Source: Actinomycetota bacterium (GTDB taxonomy: Bacteria; Actinomycetota; Actinomycetes; Nanopelagicales; Nanopelagicaceae). From it: DNA of 13,292 nucleotides. A program made the translations under genes and the position numbers. Position 1 is the stretch's first letter, and every line of letters starts with the position of its first letter. The notes under the pieces are model-generated. The model ran no database searches. It saw only the letters and a list, made by a program, of their open reading frames with translations, and was not told the DNA's origin. The stretch lies in NCBI GenBank assembly GCA_005787645.1, contig SYAM01000102.1, forward strand, positions 1 to 13,292. Reading direction: 5' to 3'. Positions 1-6,150 of the stretch are shown here, piece after piece.

Positions 1-378
1 ACCTATTACCTTTCCGTTATGGAGAATTGGGATGGTCTCCTCTTTCACCATTACTTCACCAAGTAACTCAGCGTCTGTATCTCTCTGAATCTCTCCATCT
101 GATAAAGCAGCGTCAATCCAAGGGCGCTCTCCCCAACGTGCTTTATCGCCGATCAGATCATGTGGGTAGACCGTTGCTGCAGTCGTTGGTCGCATCTGTG
201 CTACAACAACATGTCCTTCTGGCCAACTTTTCGGATTATCTCGTAGAGGCACCCAGAGAAGCAGGTCAGCAAAGGATAAATCGGCAAGTAGTTGCCACTC
301 GGAGATGATCGCACGCAGACGGCTGATGTCAAAAGCATTAAGCGTGCTTCGCGCGGTCAGTTCTTCAAGCGTAGCCAT
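1..378 (-). CDS. pdtaS: PdtaS-like sensor histidine kinase, N-terminal part (runs off left edge)
   Basis: The frame is open from an ATG at 378 to the window edge, giving 126 residues with no stop. The N-terminus resembles mycobacterial PdtaS (Rv3220c): a short lead, then EWQLLADLSFADLLLWV at about 27-43, then a GAF-type stretch with VVVAQMRP at about 57-64 followed by a TV pair. In the family this GAF/PAS sensory part is followed by HisKA_2 and HATPase domains, and the kinase phosphorylates the ANTAR antiterminator PdtaR; those parts lie outside the window. It appears cytosolic, as no membrane segment is seen. The start lies 4 nt after the stop of the DUF6912 gene and has a good Shine-Dalgarno, so the two are probably co-transcribed. 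Identity is strong from the N-terminal signature; kinase activity cannot be judged from this fragment. Confidence 0.88.
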   Translation of the reverse strand, partial: MATLEELTARSTLNAFDISRLRAIISEWQLLADLSFADLLLWVPLRDNPKSWPEGHVVVAQMRPTTAATVYPHDLIGDKARWGERPWIDAALSDGEIQRDTDAELLGEVMVKEETIPILHNGKVIG

Positions 379-382
379 TACC

Positions 383-766
383 TCATTCTCCTATTTTCGC
401 CATACAGATCGCACTTTCACTTGCGTCATACCATTCAAGCTCATCATCAGCACCATAAATGAGATAGAGAGCTACGATATCAGGATAACTTATTGAGTAT
501 TTTCCAGTTACAACTCCAGCTTTAATTTCGCTACCACTCGCTATCGATACCTCACTCAATTCGAGAGCGACTATTAATGGCTTCTTAATCAATTCTGCAT
601 CGGTTCGTGCAAGTTCAAGTGCAGCGTATTCAGCCTCCTCTTCATCGCTGACACCATATTCCAAAGCTAACGCGGAGGTAGGTACATAGAGAATCTCACA
701 TGGCATCTGCGAACTTTCCATGAATCGAGCAAATTCACTCTTGCTCATGGGTAGATAACAGCGCAT
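383..766 (-). CDS. DUF6912 family protein
   Basis: This 127-residue protein starts MRCYLP, close to the MRVYVP-type start of the actinobacterial DUF6912 family. Other matching features are the acidic/alanine stretch DEEEAEYAALELAR (about 41-54), the strand LIVALELSE (about 64-72), YPDIVALYLI (about 94-103) and LEWYDASE (about 110-117). Length is slightly below the usual 150-170 because the linker after the central strand is short. It is a soluble protein with no signal peptide or membrane segment. The function of the family is unknown and I do not assign one. It lies 9 nt after the CpaE-like gene and 4 nt before pdtaS, so it is probably in one operon with both. The ATG at 766 is preferred over the internal Met7 because the MRxYxP start is the conserved family N-terminus. 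Confidence 0.85.
   Translation of the reverse strand: MRCYLPMSKSEFARFMESSQMPCEILYVPTSALALEYGVSDEEEAEYAALELARTDAELIKKPLIVALELSEVSIASGSEIKAGVVTGKYSISYPDIVALYLIYGADDELEWYDASESAICMAKIGE
388..392 (-). promoter_or_regulatory. Shine-Dalgarno site of pdtaS
   Basis: On the minus strand AGGAG stands 9 nt before the ATG at 378. It lies inside the last codons of the DUF6912 gene. It supports the chosen pdtaS start and suggests independent ribosome loading on a shared transcript. Confidence 0.7.
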
Positions 767-775
767 ACCCGAAGC

Positions 776-1528
776 CTAATTTGATTTTGCTATCCAGTCG
801 AATAATGGTTGAAGCGCGCGAATCGTACTCTTGCTGGGCGCACCAGTGATTTGTATCTCCGCATCGAAATAGATGGGATGAAAATAGGCCACTCCGGAAC
901 CTTGCAGTTCCCGCTCTAGAGCGCGCAATCGCTTCTGCGCCATTGAATTTCGAGGAACTTTATTGATCACCACAGCAGACCAGGGCTCATTGGAATCGCC
1001 TACTAGCAATTCATCACATAGCCGGAGTATCGATTGATCATCAATTTCAGATAGCAATATATTTTTATATGGGTGATCTTGCCTTTTCATAATTGGCAGT
1101 AGTATCGCTCCAAGATTCTCTTCGAGAATTCGGTTCAAGGTGCGTGCACCGACTCTGGGCAAGACTCCTTTGACACTAGGATTGCGATTGTACGGATCTA
1201 CTATCGAATCATTCGTTCCATTACCTTGGGTGAGCATCTTGGATATTAATTCGGGAAGTTCGTGTATCTCACTTTCACTGAGACTGATCGCTCCAGAAGG
1301 TGCCTTGTCGCCCAGAGAGACTATGCGGTGAAACTCATCTCGCATGTGACTTGCATGCAGGGTGGAAGGAGTAGTGACCACCACAACTGATGATCTGTCA
1401 CTAATAGGAATTTCAGCAAGCGCAAAGTGGCGTCCGGCGCACTGTATTCCTGACTCTGCTAAAACATGCATTACCTGTGCTTCAAGAACTGGATCGATTA
1501 TTGCTAAACGAATATTCATATCAGTCAT
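776..1528 (-). CDS. CpaE/MinD-like protein, apparently lacking the P-loop
   Basis: The protein has 250 residues from the ATG at 1528. Residues 5-73 look like the receiver-like N-domain of CpaE-type proteins (alternating strands and helices, strand SSVVVVTTP at 47-55). Residues 185-245 look like the C-terminal part of actinobacterial MinD/CpaE-like ATPases: strand AVVINKVPRNS, a helix of Arg/Leu/Glu, then a strand ending at an Asp (FHPIYFDAE) and a final helix. The middle should hold a Walker A (GxxGxGKT/S type), but no glycine-rich lysine motif is visible, so ATP binding looks lost or the resemblance is misleading. The gene overlaps the SAF-domain gene by 8 nt, and such pairs resemble CpaB-CpaE of Flp pilus loci. 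Start choice is uncertain: ATGs at 1534 and 1519 are also in frame. A frame extension upstream to 1657 lies inside the SAF gene and is not credible. Family placement is an inference from fold-like pattern. Confidence 0.6.
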   Translation of the reverse strand: MTDMNIRLAIIDPVLEAQVMHVLAESGIQCAGRHFALAEIPISDRSSVVVVTTPSTLHASHMRDEFHRIVSLGDKAPSGAISLSESEIHELPELISKMLTQGNGTNDSIVDPYNRNPSVKGVLPRVGARTLNRILEENLGAILLPIMKRQDHPYKNILLSEIDDQSILRLCDELLVGDSNEPWSAVVINKVPRNSMAQKRLRALERELQGSGVAYFHPIYFDAEIQITGAPSKSTIRALQPLFDWIAKSN

Positions 1529-2114
1529 GGTCATCAAACCGCTGGGCCACAGATATCGATGAGTTTGCGAGTAACGTAATAATCGAGCGTGTTTGAATCT
1601 CATTAAATAATGCGGAGATAGTAATCTTCCCGTCAAATTGGGCATCATCATCCTCAACTTCTCTGATTCTCACTTCCTCCACTACTGTGATTAATTCGAC
1701 CTGCTCATTAAGAGCAATGTTGCTAGGTATCGAAAAGAAGTAGAGATCGATGACATCGCCCGATTTCAATTGTTTTGGCGCTTGGGATTTAGCGACCACG
1801 AAAGTTAGTAATCTTCTCTCTTCTATCTCTATTTCGCTGGAGAAGGCTGCTCTGGGAATAATCTCACCACGTGTGATACTTCGCAGTGCCCTATGGCCAT
1901 CCAAATCAACACCACCACTGACATATTTCTTATCGGAGTTCGATAGGTATAGAGAGTCAGGGGCGAAATCCTGGGCGGACACTATCTCGCCTACTGAGAT
2001 ATCACGACTTGCAGTGAGGTAGATGTACTGGGGTGGAGTCTGGCGAACCGATAAATAAACCCCACTCGCACCGATAATCAAGAATACAAGCCCGACTAGT
2101 TCTCTTTTTCGCAT
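1521..2114 (-). CDS. Membrane-anchored SAF-domain (CpaB/RcpC-like) protein
   Basis: From the ATG at 2114 the protein has 197 residues. It starts with a basic MRKRE, followed by a single membrane segment (LVGLVFLIIGASGVYLSV, about 6-23). The rest would be extracytoplasmic. A SAF domain follows at about 31-91: YLTASRDISVGEIVSAQDF, then HRALRSITRGEIIPRAAF. Next comes an RcpC/CpaB-like strand region with APKQLKSGDVIDLYFF (about 112-127). CpaB proteins act in Flp pilus assembly, but no pilin, secretin or CpaF gene is present, so a pilus role is not supported here. A GTG at 2162 would add 16 residues; I prefer the ATG because the basic-then-hydrophobic N-terminus is typical and the GTG sits at the edge of a hairpin that would cover its ribosome site. 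It overlaps the CpaE-like gene by 8 nt and diverges from the Rv3235-like gene. Confidence 0.75.
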   Translation of the reverse strand: MRKRELVGLVFLIIGASGVYLSVRQTPPQYIYLTASRDISVGEIVSAQDFAPDSLYLSNSDKKYVSGGVDLDGHRALRSITRGEIIPRAAFSSEIEIEERRLLTFVVAKSQAPKQLKSGDVIDLYFFSIPSNIALNEQVELITVVEEVRIREVEDDDAQFDGKITISALFNEIQTRSIITLLANSSISVAQRFDDHD

Positions 2115-2161
2115 GCTCGTTACTACCGCATTCTCAATGGCCCAGTAGAACGAATTTCGCA

Positions 2162-2179
2162 CTCATCCTTTTGGATGAG
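2162..2179. repeat. 7-bp perfect inverted repeat with TTTT loop
   Basis: CTCATCC TTTT GGATGAG forms a perfect 7-bp stem with a 4-nt loop. It lies in the spacer between the divergent SAF and Rv3235-like genes. On the minus transcript the 3' arm contains AGGATGA and touches the possible GTG start at 2162. It could be an operator or a 5' leader hairpin. No T-run follows on either strand, so it is not a typical terminator. Confidence 0.5.
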
Positions 2180-2192
2180 AAGACCTTATTCG

Positions 2193-2200
2193 AAAGGAGG
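2193..2200 (+). promoter_or_regulatory. Perfect anti-SD match (AAAGGAGG) far from the annotated start
   Basis: AAAGGAGG matches the 16S 3' end very well but stands 35 nt before the ATG at 2236, too far for direct use. The closer bases 2201-2214 contain no ATG, GTG or TTG. An in-frame TAG at 2212-2214 blocks any upstream extension of the Rv3235-like gene. It may be a standby site, a leftover, or chance in a purine-rich tract. Confidence 0.35.
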
Positions 2201-2235
2201 AGGGATAGTTTTAGAGTAACCGAAATTCTGCGCTC

Positions 2236-2694
2236 ATGACTCAACTAATCGTTCAGGAAACCCTTGATTTATTCGATAAACCTCGCTTCCAACCGCATCT
2301 ATCTTCACTTTCTTTCAAGCCAACACAAGATGAAGATGCTTACGTCGAAGATGAATATGAATTTGGGCGACAAATCACTCCTTACGAGCGACTTCCTGAG
2401 CCAAGAGAATGGGTCGATCGATTCGTTCACGCTGCTCTCGAAATTCTCAATGGAAAACGGGCGCCCATGCAATTATCTCGATGGTGCAACAGGAGGGTTT
2501 TCGCCTACTTGACCGAGAATGCGAGAGTTCGACCAGCGACTATCCGAGTGGGCAGAAAGCGAATCTGCCAACCCTTCGATCAAATTCTTGAAGTTACAGC
2601 GATGCTCCATGGAAACGACCGTAGTCGAGTGTTAGTTGCCCGATTTGAAGGTCTGGATGGCAGGTGGCTCTGCGTGGAGCTTTACTCGATTTGA
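2236..2694 (+). CDS. Rv3235-like protein (DUF6459)
   Basis: The only plus-strand gene encodes 152 residues from the ATG at 2236, the first possible start after an in-frame stop at 2212. Residues 1-55 are acidic and probably disordered. Residues 58-150 match the conserved domain of the actinobacterial Rv3235 family: a helix (WVDRFVHAALEILNGKRAP), QLSRWCNRRVFAYLTENAR, then strands with IRVGRKRICQP and a closing VLVARFEGLDGRWLCVEL. No signal peptide or membrane segment is seen. The function of the family is not known; its recurring place next to secA across actinobacteria is the main contextual clue. It converges with secA (14 nt between stops) and diverges from the SAF gene. The start has no close Shine-Dalgarno. 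Confidence 0.85.
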   Translation: MTQLIVQETLDLFDKPRFQPHLSSLSFKPTQDEDAYVEDEYEFGRQITPYERLPEPREWVDRFVHAALEILNGKRAPMQLSRWCNRRVFAYLTENARVRPATIRVGRKRICQPFDQILEVTAMLHGNDRSRVLVARFEGLDGRWLCVELYSI

Positions 2695-2708
2695 ATCACA
2701 CCGCTTGA

Positions 2709-5402
2709 TCAACGGTTCCGCGGATCTCCGTGGCATCGCTTGTATTTCTTTCCTGAGCCACACGGGCATGGTGCATTCCGCGAAGTCTCATGGCTAGAGC
2801 CAGTCGCCTGTTCTTCATAGTCTCCAGGGGCTGAATAGTGAAGTTCCTGCTCGCCACCACCGAGTTCGGGGAGCGAGGCAGATGCAAGGTCTCCTTGTGC
2901 AGTCCGCTCCACACTTACCTCTGCATGGAAGACATAGCCAACTGACTCCTCTTTGATCCCCTCCATCATCGCAGTGAAAAGGTCATACCCCTCTTTTTGA
3001 TACTCAACAAGTGGATCGCGTTGTGCCATCGCACGTAACCCGATTCCCTCTTGCAGATAATCCATTTCGTACAGATGATCACGCCAACGACGATCTAGGA
3101 CGCTGAGTACAACTCGGCGCTCTAATTCCCGCATGATTTCCACTGAAAGTACCTGTTCTCGTTCTTCGTGTTTCTCAAGGGCATTAGCACTTATTACCTC
3201 GCTGAGGTACTCGGTAGAGAGGGCTGAAATATCGCCAACCTCTGAGACGAGTTCCTCAGGTGTGACGGATACTGGATAAAGTGCTTTCAATTGCTGCCAA
3301 AGCGCTTCAAGATTCCAGTCTTCGGGGAATCCTTCAGATGTAGCGAACGCAACTTGACCACGAACTGCATCGTCGATGAATCCAAGTATTTGTTCGCGCA
3401 GGTCTGCGCCTTCGAGAACACTTCGTCGCTCCGCATAAATTACCTGTCGTTGACGATTGAGTACATCATCGTATTTGAGGACGTTCTTTCTAATCTCAAA
3501 ATTTTGACTCTCTACTTGGGTCTGCGCAGATTTAATGGCATTGCTAACCATCTTCGACTCGATAGGAACATCTTCAGGAATCCCTGCAGCACCGAGGAAG
3601 CGCTCAACCAAAGCGGAATTGAATCGTCGCATCAAATCATCTTGTAGCGAGAGGTAGAAACGAGACTCTCCAGGATCGCCTTGACGTCCCGAACGTCCTC
3701 GAAGCTGATTATCGATTCGTCGAGACTCATGCCGTTCGGTTCCCAGGACATAGAGCCCGCCAAGTGCAACCACCTCATCGTGGTCAGTCGCGACGAGTTG
3801 GCGCTGTCGAGCTAATTCAGCCGGCCATTCACGCTCATAATCTGCAGGAGTATCAACGGGAGAGAACCCCCTTTGTTGCAACGTAAAGTCGGCAAAGAAC
3901 TCAGGATTTCCACCCAGCATGATGTCAGTTCCACGGCCAGCCATATTGGTGGCGACAGTGACCGCTGCCTTGCACCCTGCTCGGGCAACAATTGCAGCCT
4001 CACGTTCGTGCTGCTTTGCATTTAATACTTCGTGGGCAACACCTCGGCGGACCAGATGAGTGGATAACTCCTCAGATTTTTCTACGCTGACAGTTCCCAC
4101 AAGAACCGGTTGCCCCTTGCGATGTCGCTCGACGATGTCATCAACCACAGCAAGAAACTTTGCATTCTCAGTCTTGTACACAAGGTCAGCCTGGTCGGCA
4201 CGCGACATCTCTTTATTTGTTGGAATGGGAATCACACCCAGTTTATAAATTTGATAGAACTCTGAGGCCTCAGTCATGGCTGTACCAGTCATTCCTGAGA
4301 GCTTGTCGTAAAGCCGGAAATAATTCTGGAGGGTGATTGTCGCCAAAGTCTGGTTTTCGTCTTGAATCTTTACCCCTTCTTTAGCTTCAAGCGCTTGGTG
4401 TAAGCCTTCGTTATAACGACGCCCCTGGAGGATCCGACCGGTGTGCTCATCGACTATGAGTAACTCACCACCCATGACTACATAATCTCGATCTCGCTTA
4501 AACAACTCTTTCGACTTCAATGCATTATTCAAATAACTTATCAGTGGCGTATTCGCAGTTTCGTAAAGGTTCTCAATCCCGAGCAGTCGTTCAACCTCTG
4601 TGATTCCTGCCTCTAAAATACCTACAGTTCTCTTCTTCTCATCGACTTCGTAATGTTCGCTCGATGTTAACTTCTTCGCAATTGAAGCAAACTCAGAGTA
4701 CCACTTAGTTGGGCGATCGGCTGGCCCGCTGATAATCAATGGAGTACGTGCTTCGTCAATCAAGATTGAGTCCACTTCATCTACAATTGCAAAGTTATGC
4801 TCTCGTTGAACACAATCGTCAATAGACCAGGACATGTTGTCTCGAAGATAATCAAAACCAAATTCATTATTAGTGCCGTACGTGATATCTGCTGAGTAGG
4901 CAACTCGTCGTTCTTGTGGGCTCATATGAGCCAGGATCACTCCGACGCTCAAGCCAAGGAAACGATGGACTCGACCCATCCACTCGCTGTCGCGCTCGGC
5001 AAGATAATCATTGACGGTCACAATGTGCACGCCTTTGCCGGATAACGCATTCAAATAGGCCGGCAGAGTCGAGACCAGAGTCTTTCCCTCTCCAGTGCGC
5101 ATTTCCGCAATATTGCCTCGATGGAGGGCGATGCCACCCATCAACTGAACGTCATAGTGACGTTGACCCAAGGTCCGCTGCGCAGCCTCACGAACGACGG
5201 CAAAAGCCTCTGGCAGGAGATCATCGAGATCTTCACCCTCAGCGAGTCGGGTTTTAAATTGGTCGGTTTTAGCGCGAAGTTCCACATCAGTAAGCGCTGT
5301 TATCTCCGCTTCATGGCTGTTGACGATTCGGGCAATCTTCTCCAGGCTGCGCACCTGGCGCCCTTCTCCAGCGCGCAAAATCTTATCGAGCAGTACGACC
5401 AC
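2709..5402 (-). CDS. secA: Preprotein translocase ATPase SecA
   Basis: SecA is the motor that drives unfolded preproteins through SecYEG at the cytoplasmic membrane. The 897-residue protein is full length. Visible parts are Walker A MRTGEGKT (101-108), Walker B DEVD (208-211), the preprotein cross-linking region (about 230-370), MTGTA (371-375), the second nucleotide-binding domain with AGRGTD (488-493) and RIDNQLRGRSGRQGDPG (562-578), the helical scaffold and wing, and a C-terminal SEC-C zinc motif (Cys879, Cys881, Cys890, His891). The insert around 500-545 and the MVVLLDKILRAGEG start match actinobacterial SecA1. Start is GTG 5402, with GAAAGG 10 nt upstream. It lies 33 nt after comF and is probably the last gene of the mtrAB-comF operon; hpf, normally just upstream, is absent. 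No frameshift or missing catalytic residue is seen. Confidence 0.98.
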   Translation of the reverse strand: MVVLLDKILRAGEGRQVRSLEKIARIVNSHEAEITALTDVELRAKTDQFKTRLAEGEDLDDLLPEAFAVVREAAQRTLGQRHYDVQLMGGIALHRGNIAEMRTGEGKTLVSTLPAYLNALSGKGVHIVTVNDYLAERDSEWMGRVHRFLGLSVGVILAHMSPQERRVAYSADITYGTNNEFGFDYLRDNMSWSIDDCVQREHNFAIVDEVDSILIDEARTPLIISGPADRPTKWYSEFASIAKKLTSSEHYEVDEKKRTVGILEAGITEVERLLGIENLYETANTPLISYLNNALKSKELFKRDRDYVVMGGELLIVDEHTGRILQGRRYNEGLHQALEAKEGVKIQDENQTLATITLQNYFRLYDKLSGMTGTAMTEASEFYQIYKLGVIPIPTNKEMSRADQADLVYKTENAKFLAVVDDIVERHRKGQPVLVGTVSVEKSEELSTHLVRRGVAHEVLNAKQHEREAAIVARAGCKAAVTVATNMAGRGTDIMLGGNPEFFADFTLQQRGFSPVDTPADYEREWPAELARQRQLVATDHDEVVALGGLYVLGTERHESRRIDNQLRGRSGRQGDPGESRFYLSLQDDLMRRFNSALVERFLGAAGIPEDVPIESKMVSNAIKSAQTQVESQNFEIRKNVLKYDDVLNRQRQVIYAERRSVLEGADLREQILGFIDDAVRGQVAFATSEGFPEDWNLEALWQQLKALYPVSVTPEELVSEVGDISALSTEYLSEVISANALEKHEEREQVLSVEIMRELERRVVLSVLDRRWRDHLYEMDYLQEGIGLRAMAQRDPLVEYQKEGYDLFTAMMEGIKEESVGYVFHAEVSVERTAQGDLASASLPELGGGEQELHYSAPGDYEEQATGSSHETSRNAPCPCGSGKKYKRCHGDPRNR

Positions 5403-5412
5403 GCGTATTCGG

Positions 5413-5418
5413 CCTTTC
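5413..5418 (-). promoter_or_regulatory. Shine-Dalgarno site of secA
   Basis: GAAAGG on the minus strand, 10 nt before the GTG at 5402, decides the secA start. No ATG precedes the conserved N-terminus. Confidence 0.6.
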
Positions 5419-5421
5419 GTG

Positions 5422-5440
5422 ATTAGAGCCCTACTCTAAT
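5422..5440. repeat. 7-bp perfect inverted repeat between comF and secA
   Basis: ATTAGAG, a 5-nt loop, then CTCTAAT. On the minus strand the hairpin covers the comF stop codon (5438-5436) and ends 3 nt before the secA Shine-Dalgarno. The stem has only two G-C pairs and no T-run follows, so it is a weak terminator candidate at best. It might instead affect secA translation or mark an RNA processing point. Confidence 0.45.
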
Positions 5441-6119
5441 GCGCCGGGCGGTACATCCTCCAATTGAGCGAATAAGCCGCTGAAATTCCCCCAATACACC
5501 GAACTCCAGCCCCGTGGAGCGCCCGGTAGCCCTCGCGCATAGTCGCTCCCGTGGTGAGCACATCATCCACAATAAGCACTTGATTAACCTTCAACGATTT
5601 ATGAAATCTAGATAACAAATCCTCTCGGACTCTAAATGCACCATCCATATTCCGAGCGCGATCAGTTGCATTTAATCTTTTCTGAGGTGCAACTTTCCGC
5701 GTAAGTGAAAGTAAGGGAATTACCTCATCTCGCGTATCTCGAGCTAACTCTCGACAAATATCAAAGAGAAAATCTCTACCTCGTGCACGACGAGCACGAG
5801 CTGAACTTGGGATAGGAATAAGCAACAAGCCTTCGGGAAAGAGCGACCGAGATTGACGGAGTGAATCCACTAGGACGCTCTCTAATTGATGATTGTTGTC
5901 ATCCTTTGCACCTAAAACCACACGGGAGACTTCATCACTAAAAGGTAATTTGGTAGCAATAGACATCTGCCCAGCAAGAGTACTAACCATGATTGGCTTG
6001 TTGCGTGGAGCATGAAGTAACTCTTGTGAACATACCCTACAGAGGACAATATTGGGAGTGGCACAGACAATGCATTGAACGGGAATTGCAAGAGATCGAA
6101 GAGCACTCCAGAATGACAT
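5436..6119 (-). CDS. comF: ComF-family phosphoribosyltransferase-like protein
   Basis: The protein has 227 residues from the ATG at 6119. The N-terminus carries a four-cysteine zinc knuckle (Cys16, Cys19, Cys27, Cys30). The PRTase core has LIPIPSSARARRARGRDF (about 99-116), a basic QKRLNATDRARNM stretch (about 146-158) and the PRPP-binding motif VLIVDDVLTTGAT (181-193). ComF proteins act in DNA uptake in naturally competent bacteria, but in actinobacteria the role is unproven; no other competence gene is here. An in-frame ATG at 6191 would add 24 residues and overlap the end of mtrB by 41 nt. I prefer 6119 because the family normally begins a few residues before the first CxxC. It lies 31 nt after mtrB; lpqB, normally between the two, is absent. 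Confidence 0.88.
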   Translation of the reverse strand: MSFWSALRSLAIPVQCIVCATPNIVLCRVCSQELLHAPRNKPIMVSTLAGQMSIATKLPFSDEVSRVVLGAKDDNNHQLESVLVDSLRQSRSLFPEGLLLIPIPSSARARRARGRDFLFDICRELARDTRDEVIPLLSLTRKVAPQKRLNATDRARNMDGAFRVREDLLSRFHKSLKVNQVLIVDDVLTTGATMREGYRALHGAGVRCIGGISAAYSLNWRMYRPAH

Positions 6120-6150
6120 CAGGTAAAGATAGGTGGCTACAAAAAAGAAT

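Noticed and set aside
27..308. Plus-strand open frame of 93 residues
   Set aside because: It lies opposite the pdtaS N-terminus, which has a clear family signature and Shine-Dalgarno; its translation has no recognisable pattern.
1529..1657. Upstream extension of the CpaE-like frame by 43 residues
   Set aside because: It runs inside the SAF gene in another frame and its residues look unlike protein core; internal ATGs at 1534, 1528 and 1519 fit the SAF stop much better.
2695..2708. Terminator between the convergent Rv3235-like and secA genes
   Set aside because: Only 14 nt are available. The TTGATCAA palindrome at 2705-2712 is too short, and no T-run follows on either strand.
3291..3647. 118-residue plus-strand open frame inside secA
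   Set aside because: It is antisense to an intact, highly conserved secA region, with no family resemblance.
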